Shown: piece after piece, positions 1 to 5,291 of the stretch
Layout: each line of letters opens with the position of its first letter
Numbering within the stretch: the stretch's first letter is position 1
Source of the DNA: Candidatus Nanopelagicaceae bacterium
GTDB lineage: Bacteria > Actinomycetota > Actinomycetes > Nanopelagicales > Nanopelagicaceae
Assembly: GCA_947489825.1 (NCBI GenBank)
Contig: CANLFL010000064.1
Coordinates: forward strand, 1 to 5,291
Direction of reading: 5' to 3'
Length of the DNA: 5,291 nucleotides
Notes under the pieces: generated by a model
What the model saw: the letters and a program-made list of their open reading frames with translations, nothing else
Database searches by the model: none
What the model was told of the DNA's origin: nothing
Position numbers and translations under genes: made by a program

Positions 1-416
1 GTTGGGTGCGCGGTAAAGACAGGTCGCACGCTGAGTTCGCTGATCCATTGTTCAAGATCTTTTTGCGTAAATTGATGTCCTGGTGTCTGCGATTTCTGCG
101 CTTGCGCGATTTTATCTACAGCGCGTGAAATCCATGAGCTTCCCTGATCTCTAGATTCAGATAGAGCGCGGACGCGGTTTACTTGTTCGGCAACATTTGC
201 CAGGTGAAAGTAGGTGCTAAATGCACGTGCGAGTTGTATTGAATCTTCTACAGATAAGTCTTTAAGGACCTCTGCACCACTTCCTTCACGAACAGCGCTA
301 CGAACATTTTCAACAAGATCAAGAAGTTGTTGGCCTTCTTGGCGGACAAGAGTTTGACCCAGGAGATCACCTAAGCGGCGCACATCAGCGCGCAGAGCCT
401 CTTCCTGATTTGTCAT
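1..416 (-). CDS. ppc: Phosphoenolpyruvate carboxylase, N-terminal 138 residues (partial, cut by window edge)
   Basis: This is the 5' part of a PEP carboxylase gene, the cytoplasmic enzyme that adds bicarbonate to phosphoenolpyruvate to give oxaloacetate and refill the TCA cycle. Translating the minus strand from the ATG at 416-414 gives a protein beginning MTNQEEALRADVRRLGDLLG, followed by the family segments FSTYFHLANVAEQVNR (about residues 71-86) and FTAHPT at the window edge. The His of TAHPT is residue 137, matching the catalytic His138 of the E. coli enzyme almost exactly, so the N-terminus appears complete and collinear. The start is firm: an in-frame TGA lies ten codons upstream and no other ATG intervenes. 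A weak GAGAA (424-428, minus strand) sits 7 bases before it. About 750 further residues, including the rest of the active site, lie outside the window. The gene diverges from mfd and shares a 103-base intergenic region with it. Confidence 0.95.
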   Translation of the reverse strand, partial: MTNQEEALRADVRRLGDLLGQTLVRQEGQQLLDLVENVRSAVREGSGAEVLKDLSVEDSIQLARAFSTYFHLANVAEQVNRVRALSESRDQGSSWISRAVDKIAQAQKSQTPGHQFTQKDLEQWISELSVRPVFTAHP

Positions 417-471
417 GTGCGTATTCTCGCAGGCAATCGGCGCATCTCACACACCGTAGACTTTGCTCGTA

Positions 472-497
472 GCCCCCTGGTCTTGACCAAGCGGGGC
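472..497. repeat. Imperfect inverted repeat in the ppc/mfd intergenic region
   Basis: The core TGGTC-TT-GACCA (478-489) is a perfect 5-base-pair inverted repeat around two bases. It is flanked by GCCCC (472-476) and GGGGC (493-497), which also pair with each other, with one unpaired base on the left and three on the right. The ten complementary pairs could form a hairpin in RNA or DNA, or provide a dyad for a dimeric regulator. No run of T follows on the plus strand and no run of A precedes it, so it does not look like an intrinsic terminator. It lies 22 bases before the mfd start codon. Function is unknown and a chance origin is possible. Confidence 0.4.
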
Positions 498-508
498 CAG
501 TTGCTATT

Positions 509-513
509 GGGGG
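509..513 (+). promoter_or_regulatory. Probable ribosome binding site supporting the GTG start of mfd
   Basis: A run of five G ends 6 bases before the GTG at 520, a normal Shine-Dalgarno spacing although the sequence is not the AGGAGG consensus. Two other GTG triplets at 513 and 515 are out of frame with mfd, and an in-frame TGA at 484-486 with no intervening ATG, GTG or TTG in frame limits the start to 520. This settles the start codon reasonably well. Confidence 0.5.
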
Positions 514-519
514 TGTGCT

Positions 520-3500
520 GTGCGAGGACTGATCTCATTAATCGAGACCAACCCATCAGTAGTCCATGCACTCCAGAACGCCAGAAAAATAATTGCTCCT
601 TCACCGGCGTATCCGTTCTTGCTTGCAGCCCGGGCAAAGGAACGCCCGCTATTGGTAATTACTAGCTCATCGCGTGGAGCAGAAGATTTAGCTCACGAAC
701 TTCGCGAACTACATTCACATGTTCTCGAATTTCCAGCCTGGGAAACTCTTCCTCACGAGCGACTCAGTCCTCGTAGTGACACTGTTGCTAGACGTATCGC
801 CACGCTAAATTCGTTAGCAAATCTTAAGAAGGAAAATCCCATTGTTATTACTCCTGTGCGAGGGATGATTCATAGATTTATTGCAGATATCTCACGGGTT
901 CCACTGCGAACTTTAGAGATCGGACAAGAGATTTCTCTCACCGATTTAATCGAACATTTGACGCTTAACGCTTACACACGCACCGACCTCGTTGAAAAAC
1001 GTGGAGAGTTTGCAGTGCGCGGTGGAATCGTAGATGTCTTCTTCCCACTAGCGATACATCCAATACGTATTGATTTCTTTGGCGACGAGATCGAAGAGAT
1101 GAAGTACTTTGATGTTGCCGATCAGCGAACGCAAGATCCAGTGACTCAAGTAATTGAAATCTTGCCTTGCCGAGAGTTCATACTGACTCCAGAGATCCAA
1201 GAACGTGCTGCAGCGTTAGAGAAGAAGTTCCCATTGGCCTCTGAGATATTAAATAAGATTGCAGCCGGAATTTCCTGTGATGGTATGGAATCTCTAGTAC
1301 CGATGCTAGTCGACGAGCTAGAGACTATTGCAGAGCGCATGCCAAATAACTGCGAAGTAATTTTCCTTGATGATGAGCGAATAAAATCTCGCAGCGCTGA
1401 CTTGATTTTAACCAATGACGAGTTCTTTCAAGCAGCCTGGTCGAGCGCATCTCTTGGTGGAGATGCACCACTTCCAGTGGAAGCAACGACATACCTGGAT
1501 TGGCACGCTCTGCATGAAGTCATCTCTGCGTGCGGGCTAACCATCCGTTCGCTCAATTCATTTGGAAGTGATCTAGATACAGAGGCTATATTCCTAGATT
1601 TCACACCTGTTGAACCCATGCGTGGAGATAGCGAGCGAGCTATCGAATTACTTCGCCAAGGCTTAAGCGAAAATAAGAGCGTCATCTTTTCAACATCTGG
1701 CCACGGAATGATGGAGCGCTATGCCGGTATCTTTCGCAGCGCAGATTTACCGGTTCACACACTTGAAACGCTCAATGCCGCCCCTACAAAGGGCATGATC
1801 TATCTCTGCCGATCAGCAATCGCACACGGATTCTCATCGGATGAAAACGCCGTACTTTTTGTTACTGAACGCGATCTCTCTGGCAGCAAATCAAGTGGCC
1901 GCGATAGCGCAAAGATGCCATCAAAGCGTAAGCAAGCGGTAGATCCACTCGAATTGAAAACTGGTGACTTTGTTGTTCATGAGCAACATGGAATCGGCCG
2001 CTATATAGAGATGGTCTCTCGCACAGTCGGTGGCGTCACGCGAGAATATTTAGTTATCGAATATGCATCGGCAAAGCGTGGACAACCCGGTGATCGCATA
2101 TTTGTCCCGACCGACACACTTGAGCAAGTAAGCAAGTACATCGGCGGAGAAGCACCGACCGTTCACCGCATTGGTAGCGGAGAATGGCAGAAGGCGAAGG
2201 GACGTGCGCGCAAAGCCGTTAAGGCAATTGCGGGTGAATTAATTCGTTTATATGCAGCGCGTACCAGCGCACCTGGCTTTGCATTCTCACCTGATACCCC
2301 GTGGCAGCGCGAACTCGAAGATGCATTTTCATATATCGAAACACCTGATCAACTCTCCACTATTGAAGATGTCAAGCGCGATATGGAACGCGCCTATCCG
2401 ATGGATCGCATCATCTGTGGAGATGTGGGATATGGAAAGACAGAGATCGCAATACGTGCAGCATTTAAGGCGGTGCAAGATGGCAAACAGGTGGCCGTCT
2501 TGGTGCCAACAACGCTCTTGGTTCAGCAGCACACAAGAACTTTTGCCGAACGATATGCAGGGTTTCCCATCAAGGTTGTGGGGCTCTCACGATTCAATAG
2601 CGCGAAAGAGACCAAGACGATCTTGGAGGAGACTCTTCATGGAAGCGCCGATGTAATTATTGGTACCCACCGTTTACTTTCAAACGATGTGGTCTTTAAG
2701 GATCTCGGCCTTGTCGTCGTCGATGAAGAGCAACGCTTTGGTGTCGAGCAGAAAGAATCGCTCAAAAAGCTTCGCACAACTGTTGATGTGTTGGCGATGT
2801 CTGCAACACCTATTCCGCGCACCCTCGAGATGGCAGTGACCGGTATTCGTGAGATGTCGACGATTACAACACCCCCTGAAGAGCGTCATCCGATCTTGAC
2901 CTATGTCGGTCCGGCCGACGATGCCCAGATAAGGGCCGCAATACACCGCGAACTTTTGCGCGATGGTCAGATTTTCTATCTACATAATCGCGTGGAATCA
3001 ATTGATCGCGCAGCATCAAAGATTCAAGAGCTTGTACCTGAAGCACGTATCCGTGTGGCTCACGGACAGATGAGTGAAGGCGCACTCGAAGATGTGATCT
3101 TAGGTTTCTGGAATCGCGACTTCGATGTTCTTGTCTGCACCACCATTGTCGAAAGCGGGCTAGATATCGCAAATGCAAATACTTTGATTGTTGAGCGGGC
3201 CGATAACTTTGGGCTCTCACAACTTCATCAGCTGCGTGGCCGTGTAGGTCGTGGCAGAGAGCGTGCCTACGCATACTTCTTATACCCAGCCGATCAACCA
3301 CTTTCTGAACTCGCACTCGATCGCCTTAAAACTATTGCAACAAATACTGATCTCGGTGCAGGTATGCGCGTAGCACTTAAAGATCTCGAGATTCGCGGAG
3401 CAGGTAATTTACTTGGCGGCGAACAATCAGGACATATTGCAGATGTTGGTTTTGATCTTTATATGCGCATGGTCGGTGAAGCGGTACACGATTACAAAGC

Positions 3501-4008
3501 TGGAATTATTGAGACCGGTGAGAAGAACCGCGAATGTAAAGTGGAGTTGCCAGTGAATGCCCACCTTGATCCAGAATACGTTCCAGGTGAACGTTTACGA
3601 CTTGATCTCTATCGTCGCCTTGCAGATGTTGCCGCACAAGCAGATGTTGATGCAATCGAGGCTGAGCTCATCGATCGCTTCGGTTCACTGCCAGAAGAAG
3701 CGCAATCGCTACTCAAAGTTGCAGCCCTTCGTGCACAAGCTAAGGCGTTAGGGGTTACCGAACTTGTCTCGACCGGAAAGTTCCTCAAGATCTCACCACT
3801 AGTTCTCCCTGAATCACGTCAGCTTCGCCTCACCCGTTTATATCCAGGATCGCTCTATAAGAGCGCAACAAATAGCGTTCTGGTCACCATCGTTAAACCC
3901 AGCGGCTGGAGCCCGTCCAATCTCTCGCCGACAATGGGGGATACTTCTCTTCTGGCCTGGGTCTCCACGGCCCTGGAAGAGTTAACGACGAAAGAGAGTA
4001 AATCGTGA
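520..4008 (+). CDS. mfd: Transcription-repair coupling factor Mfd
   Basis: Mfd is an ATP-driven DNA translocase that pushes or removes RNA polymerase stalled at template-strand damage and recruits UvrA to start nucleotide excision repair. At 1162 residues it is full length (E. coli 1148). The UvrB-like N-terminal module has FPAWETLPHERLSP (71-84), the RGEFAVRGGIVDVF segment (161-174) and DFFGDEIE (185-192). A Ser/Lys/Arg-rich linker (about 455-474) leads into the CarD-like RNA polymerase-interaction domain (about 475-555, starting DPLELKTGDFVVHEQHGIG). The superfamily 2 motor follows: Q-motif-like ETPDQ (607-611), Walker A GDVGYGKT (634-641, Lys640), DEEQ (735-738), SATPIPRT (761-768), motif V TTIVESGLDIAN (874-885), motif VI QLRGRVGRG (904-912). 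The TRG region IRGAGNLLGGEQSG (958-971) couples ATP hydrolysis to translocation. The C-terminal TRCF domain starts near 1008. All motor motifs look intact. GTG is the only plausible start. The stop overlaps the next gene, indicating an operon. Confidence 0.98.
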   Translation: MRGLISLIETNPSVVHALQNARKIIAPSPAYPFLLAARAKERPLLVITSSSRGAEDLAHELRELHSHVLEFPAWETLPHERLSPRSDTVARRIATLNSLANLKKENPIVITPVRGMIHRFIADISRVPLRTLEIGQEISLTDLIEHLTLNAYTRTDLVEKRGEFAVRGGIVDVFFPLAIHPIRIDFFGDEIEEMKYFDVADQRTQDPVTQVIEILPCREFILTPEIQERAAALEKKFPLASEILNKIAAGISCDGMESLVPMLVDELETIAERMPNNCEVIFLDDERIKSRSADLILTNDEFFQAAWSSASLGGDAPLPVEATTYLDWHALHEVISACGLTIRSLNSFGSDLDTEAIFLDFTPVEPMRGDSERAIELLRQGLSENKSVIFSTSGHGMMERYAGIFRSADLPVHTLETLNAAPTKGMIYLCRSAIAHGFSSDENAVLFVTERDLSGSKSSGRDSAKMPSKRKQAVDPLELKTGDFVVHEQHGIGRYIEMVSRTVGGVTREYLVIEYASAKRGQPGDRIFVPTDTLEQVSKYIGGEAPTVHRIGSGEWQKAKGRARKAVKAIAGELIRLYAARTSAPGFAFSPDTPWQRELEDAFSYIETPDQLSTIEDVKRDMERAYPMDRIICGDVGYGKTEIAIRAAFKAVQDGKQVAVLVPTTLLVQQHTRTFAERYAGFPIKVVGLSRFNSAKETKTILEETLHGSADVIIGTHRLLSNDVVFKDLGLVVVDEEQRFGVEQKESLKKLRTTVDVLAMSATPIPRTLEMAVTGIREMSTITTPPEERHPILTYVGPADDAQIRAAIHRELLRDGQIFYLHNRVESIDRAASKIQELVPEARIRVAHGQMSEGALEDVILGFWNRDFDVLVCTTIVESGLDIANANTLIVERADNFGLSQLHQLRGRVGRGRERAYAYFLYPADQPLSELALDRLKTIATNTDLGAGMRVALKDLEIRGAGNLLGGEQSGHIADVGFDLYMRMVGEAVHDYKAGIIETGEKNRECKVELPVNAHLDPEYVPGERLRLDLYRRLADVAAQADVDAIEAELIDRFGSLPEEAQSLLKVAALRAQAKALGVTELVSTGKFLKISPLVLPESRQLRLTRLYPGSLYKSATNSVLVTIVKPSGWSPSNLSPTMGDTSLLAWVSTALEELTTKESKS
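3994..3999 (+). promoter_or_regulatory. Ribosome binding site for the lipoprotein gene, inside the end of mfd
   Basis: GAGAG within the purine-rich stretch AAAGAGAG sits about 5-6 bases before the GTG at 4005, inside the last mfd codons. It supports the GTG start that overlaps the mfd stop as GTGA (4005-4008), the classic arrangement for translational coupling or re-initiation. Confidence 0.5.
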
Positions 4009-4610
4009 AGAAGATTCTGACCGCCCTTGTAGTTGCAACAGGACTTCTACTGACAGGTTGCTCCAACGTTGATGCAGCGCTCTCACTCGGCGATACCAAG
4101 ATCACTACGGCAGAACTGCAAGGTAATGTCGATTCAATTTTGGCAGAGCGTGCCAAGGTCGATACATCACAGATGCAGCTTGATACTGGCGAGACTCTTC
4201 TTCGCAATCAACTCAACTTCCGACTTCTCCTCTTAGCTTTCTCTGAGATTGAAAAGGAGCTCGATATTCAGATCACTAGCTCTGAGATTGCAGCAAGCCG
4301 CGCAGAAATTATTGAGCAGGTGGGTGGAGAAGAGGCGCTACCTGGAGCACTCGTTTCAGCATCAATCGCCCCTGAATATCTAGATGGATACCTTCGCGCG
4401 CTTCTGACAACTCAAAAATTAGGTGAAGCCTTGTCACAGACAGGTGTCGCAGAAGCAGAAGTCCAAGCTCGAATTCAAGAACTCTTCGTCGCTAAAATCA
4501 ATGAACTTAAGATCAAAGTGAGTCCGCGTTACGGTACATGGGATCCTGCGACAGGCACGATCATTGCAGCAGTTGCAGCAAGTGATGCAGTCACACCATC
4601 TCAAGAATAA
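4005..4610 (+). CDS. Predicted lipoprotein with SurA-N-like helical region, no PPIase domain
   Basis: This is a 201-residue exported protein. It begins with a lipoprotein signal peptide: MKK, a hydrophobic stretch (residues 4-16) and the lipobox LLTGC with Cys19 as the acylated residue, so the mature protein should be anchored to the outer face of the cytoplasmic membrane. Mature residues 24-38 (AALSLGDTKITTAEL) resemble the 'NGxxIT..EL' opening of SurA/PrsA-type chaperones, and the middle is mostly predicted helix (about 35-168). Near the end, SPRYGTWDPATG (173-184) matches a pattern I associate with actinobacterial proteins annotated as SurA N-terminal domain-containing. There is no room for a parvulin isomerase domain, so any chaperone role would have to rest on the helical domain alone. 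The GTG start overlaps the mfd stop by four bases, and the lipobox sits where expected from that start. The true function is not established. Confidence 0.85.
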   Translation: MKKILTALVVATGLLLTGCSNVDAALSLGDTKITTAELQGNVDSILAERAKVDTSQMQLDTGETLLRNQLNFRLLLLAFSEIEKELDIQITSSEIAASRAEIIEQVGGEEALPGALVSASIAPEYLDGYLRALLTTQKLGEALSQTGVAEAEVQARIQELFVAKINELKIKVSPRYGTWDPATGTIIAAVAASDAVTPSQE

Positions 4611-4612
4611 TT

Positions 4613-4620
4613 AAAGGAAA
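4613..4620 (+). promoter_or_regulatory. Ribosome binding site for mazG
   Basis: AAAGGAAA lies in the 18-base gap between the lipoprotein stop and the mazG ATG. Its AGGA core (4615-4618) is 10 bases from the start codon, slightly long but acceptable. No terminator fits in the gap, so mazG is probably cotranscribed with the two genes before it. Confidence 0.6.
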
Positions 4621-4628
4621 TTTCTTAG

Positions 4629-5282
4629 ATGTCTGAATTATTTCGACTCGTTGAGGTAATGGATCGCTTGCGTTCACCGGGCGGATGTCCGTGGGATGCA
4701 GAGCAAACTCACGAGTCACTTGTTAAATATCTTCTCGAAGAGTCCTACGAATTTATTGACGCCCTCGGTGAAGGTGACCGCGAAGGTATGCGTGAAGAGC
4801 TCGGCGATGTCCTGCTGCAGGTCTACTTCCACTCGCGTATGGCGCAAGATCACCCAACAGATCCATTTTCAATTGAAGATGTTGCAAAGCTGATCGCAGA
4901 TAAGTTAATTCGCCGCCACCCACATGTCTTTGAAGGCTTAGTCGTTGATGACATGGAAGAAGTGATTGAAAACTGGGAAGCGATAAAGGCCAAGGAAAAG
5001 GGACGCACCTCAAGTCTTGATGGAATCGCAATGGCACAACCCGCACTCCCACTTGTAGAAAAACTGATTTATCGCGCAGAGAAGTACAAGGTGGATCTGT
5101 CGGTGACAGATGTTGCATCTGCATCAGAACAACTTCAATCTGCGCCATCAGAAGAGACAGTGGGTCAGGCTCTAGCCTCAATCATCGCCCTTGCTCATCA
5201 GCATGGAATCGATCCCGAAAGTTCACTCCGTGGTCACGCTCGCGCAATGATCGAGAAAATTCGCCAATCCGAGGCAGGGTAG
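4629..5282 (+). CDS. mazG: MazG-family nucleoside triphosphate pyrophosphohydrolase with degenerate C-terminal half
   Basis: MazG enzymes hydrolyse NTPs and dNTPs, including damaged ones, to the monophosphate and pyrophosphate in the cytoplasm. The N-terminal domain is intact: RLRSPGGCPWDAEQTHESL (13-31), the metal-binding EEsyE (Glu37, Glu38, Glu41) and EELGD with Glu57 and Asp60, then KLIRRHPHVFEG (92-103) and ENWEAIKAKEK (114-124). The protein is only 217 residues, against 263 for E. coli MazG and over 300 for the mycobacterial protein as I recall it. In the second half, IYRAEKYKVDL (147-157) can be aligned with the start of the second E. coli MazG domain, and IIALAHQHGIDPESSLRGHA (185-204) with its last helices. 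However, the stretch between them is shortened and the acidic ExxE and ExxD pairs are absent (ETVGQALAS, 176-184, lies where E. coli has EEEMGDLLF). The second domain is therefore probably catalytically dead, which I infer from a remembered alignment. The ATG start follows an AAAGGAAA site. Confidence 0.93.
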   Translation: MSELFRLVEVMDRLRSPGGCPWDAEQTHESLVKYLLEESYEFIDALGEGDREGMREELGDVLLQVYFHSRMAQDHPTDPFSIEDVAKLIADKLIRRHPHVFEGLVVDDMEEVIENWEAIKAKEKGRTSSLDGIAMAQPALPLVEKLIYRAEKYKVDLSVTDVASASEQLQSAPSEETVGQALASIIALAHQHGIDPESSLRGHARAMIEKIRQSEAG

Positions 5283-5284
5283 GA
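5281..5284 (+). promoter_or_regulatory. Possible ribosome binding site for a gene beyond the window
   Basis: AGGA overlaps the mazG stop codon (TAG 5280-5282), and only seven bases follow before the window ends, so a start codon just outside would be at normal spacing. By analogy with mycobacteria the next gene could be eno or a small gene before it. Nothing in the window proves that a gene follows. Confidence 0.2.
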
Positions 5285-5291
5285 TTAGACA

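Larger units (their letters stand above)
417..519. promoter_or_regulatory. Divergent ppc/mfd intergenic region, presumed to hold both promoters
   Basis: This 103-base gap separates two genes transcribed away from each other, so it should contain both promoters. That follows from the layout; the sequence signals are weak. For mfd, TAGACT at 457-462 fits the TANNNT pattern of actinobacterial -10 boxes and would leave a leader of about 50 bases, but has no good -35. TTGACC at 483-488 resembles a -35 box, but the best -10 candidate at normal spacing (TATTGG, 505-510) is poor and would place transcription start almost at the start codon. For ppc I see no convincing pair. The inverted repeat at 472-497 occupies the middle of the region. 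Confidence 0.5.

Noticed and set aside
472..497. Intrinsic terminator
   Set aside because: The hairpin lies between two divergent genes, so no transcript needs to end there, and neither strand has a T-run after it.
417..665. An 82-codon plus-strand open frame with a GTG start, running from the intergenic region into mfd
   Set aside because: It overlaps the start of mfd in another frame, has no ribosome binding site or recognisable protein motif, and begins directly beside the ppc start codon. The divergent promoter region explains the stretch better.
1627..1644. Perfect inverted repeat GATAGC-GAGCGA-GCTATC inside mfd
   Set aside because: It is wholly inside well-aligned coding sequence, has only six pairs, and a match of this size is expected by chance in a 5-kb window.
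1942..2184. A separate CarD-type transcription regulator
   Set aside because: The CarD-like segment is in frame within mfd and sits exactly where Mfd carries its RNA polymerase-interaction domain.
2864..3316. A 150-codon open frame on the minus strand inside mfd
   Set aside because: It lies entirely opposite the conserved motor domain of mfd, whose motifs explain the sequence. The translation is rich in Arg and His with no recognisable motif, as expected for an antisense shadow.
4753..5181. A 142-codon open frame on the minus strand inside mazG
   Set aside because: It overlaps the intact MazG domain on the other strand and gives a low-complexity Leu/Arg/His-rich product with no family features.
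1..5291. Mobile element, CRISPR array, tRNA or rRNA gene, or a defence or toxin-antitoxin system (mazG might suggest a link to mazEF)
   Set aside because: I saw no direct repeats at regular spacing, no transposase or integrase, no tRNA-like cloverleaf and no MazE or MazF reading frame. MazG here sits in a housekeeping operon with mfd.

Overview
The window looks like ordinary chromosomal DNA from an actinobacterium. The evidence is the gene order mfd, small secreted lipoprotein, mazG, which resembles the mfd-mazG-lpqU-eno neighbourhood I know from Mycobacterium tuberculosis. The actinobacterial style of the Mfd protein, with a basic linker before its RNA polymerase-binding domain, and the GTG start codons of two of the four genes fit this. 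Base composition is close to half GC by eye, low for Actinobacteria, and the genes are packed tightly with no clear terminator. That combination recalls streamlined freshwater lineages (Nanopelagicales or similar), but the lineage is an inference.

Layout: positions 1-416 hold the 5' end of a phosphoenolpyruvate carboxylase gene (ppc) on the minus strand, cut off by the window edge just after the catalytic His of the TAHPT motif. Positions 417-519 are a short divergent intergenic region with an imperfect inverted repeat (472-497). Three plus-strand genes follow as a probable operon: mfd (520-4008), a predicted SurA-N-like lipoprotein (4005-4610) whose GTG start overlaps the mfd stop by four bases, and mazG (4629-5282) after an 18-base gap. 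The last nine bases are non-coding and may lead into a further gene, possibly eno by analogy.

Functionally the operon combines genome maintenance (Mfd removes stalled RNA polymerase and recruits UvrA), nucleotide-pool sanitation (MazG hydrolyses NTPs) and an exported lipoprotein of unknown role. ppc, on the other strand, is anaplerotic carbon metabolism and is linked only by the shared promoter region. I found no mobile element, CRISPR array, RNA gene, defence system or clearly novel system. The points most worth a second look are the MazG protein with an apparently inactive second half, the tight coupling of the lipoprotein to mfd, and the inverted repeat between the divergent genes.
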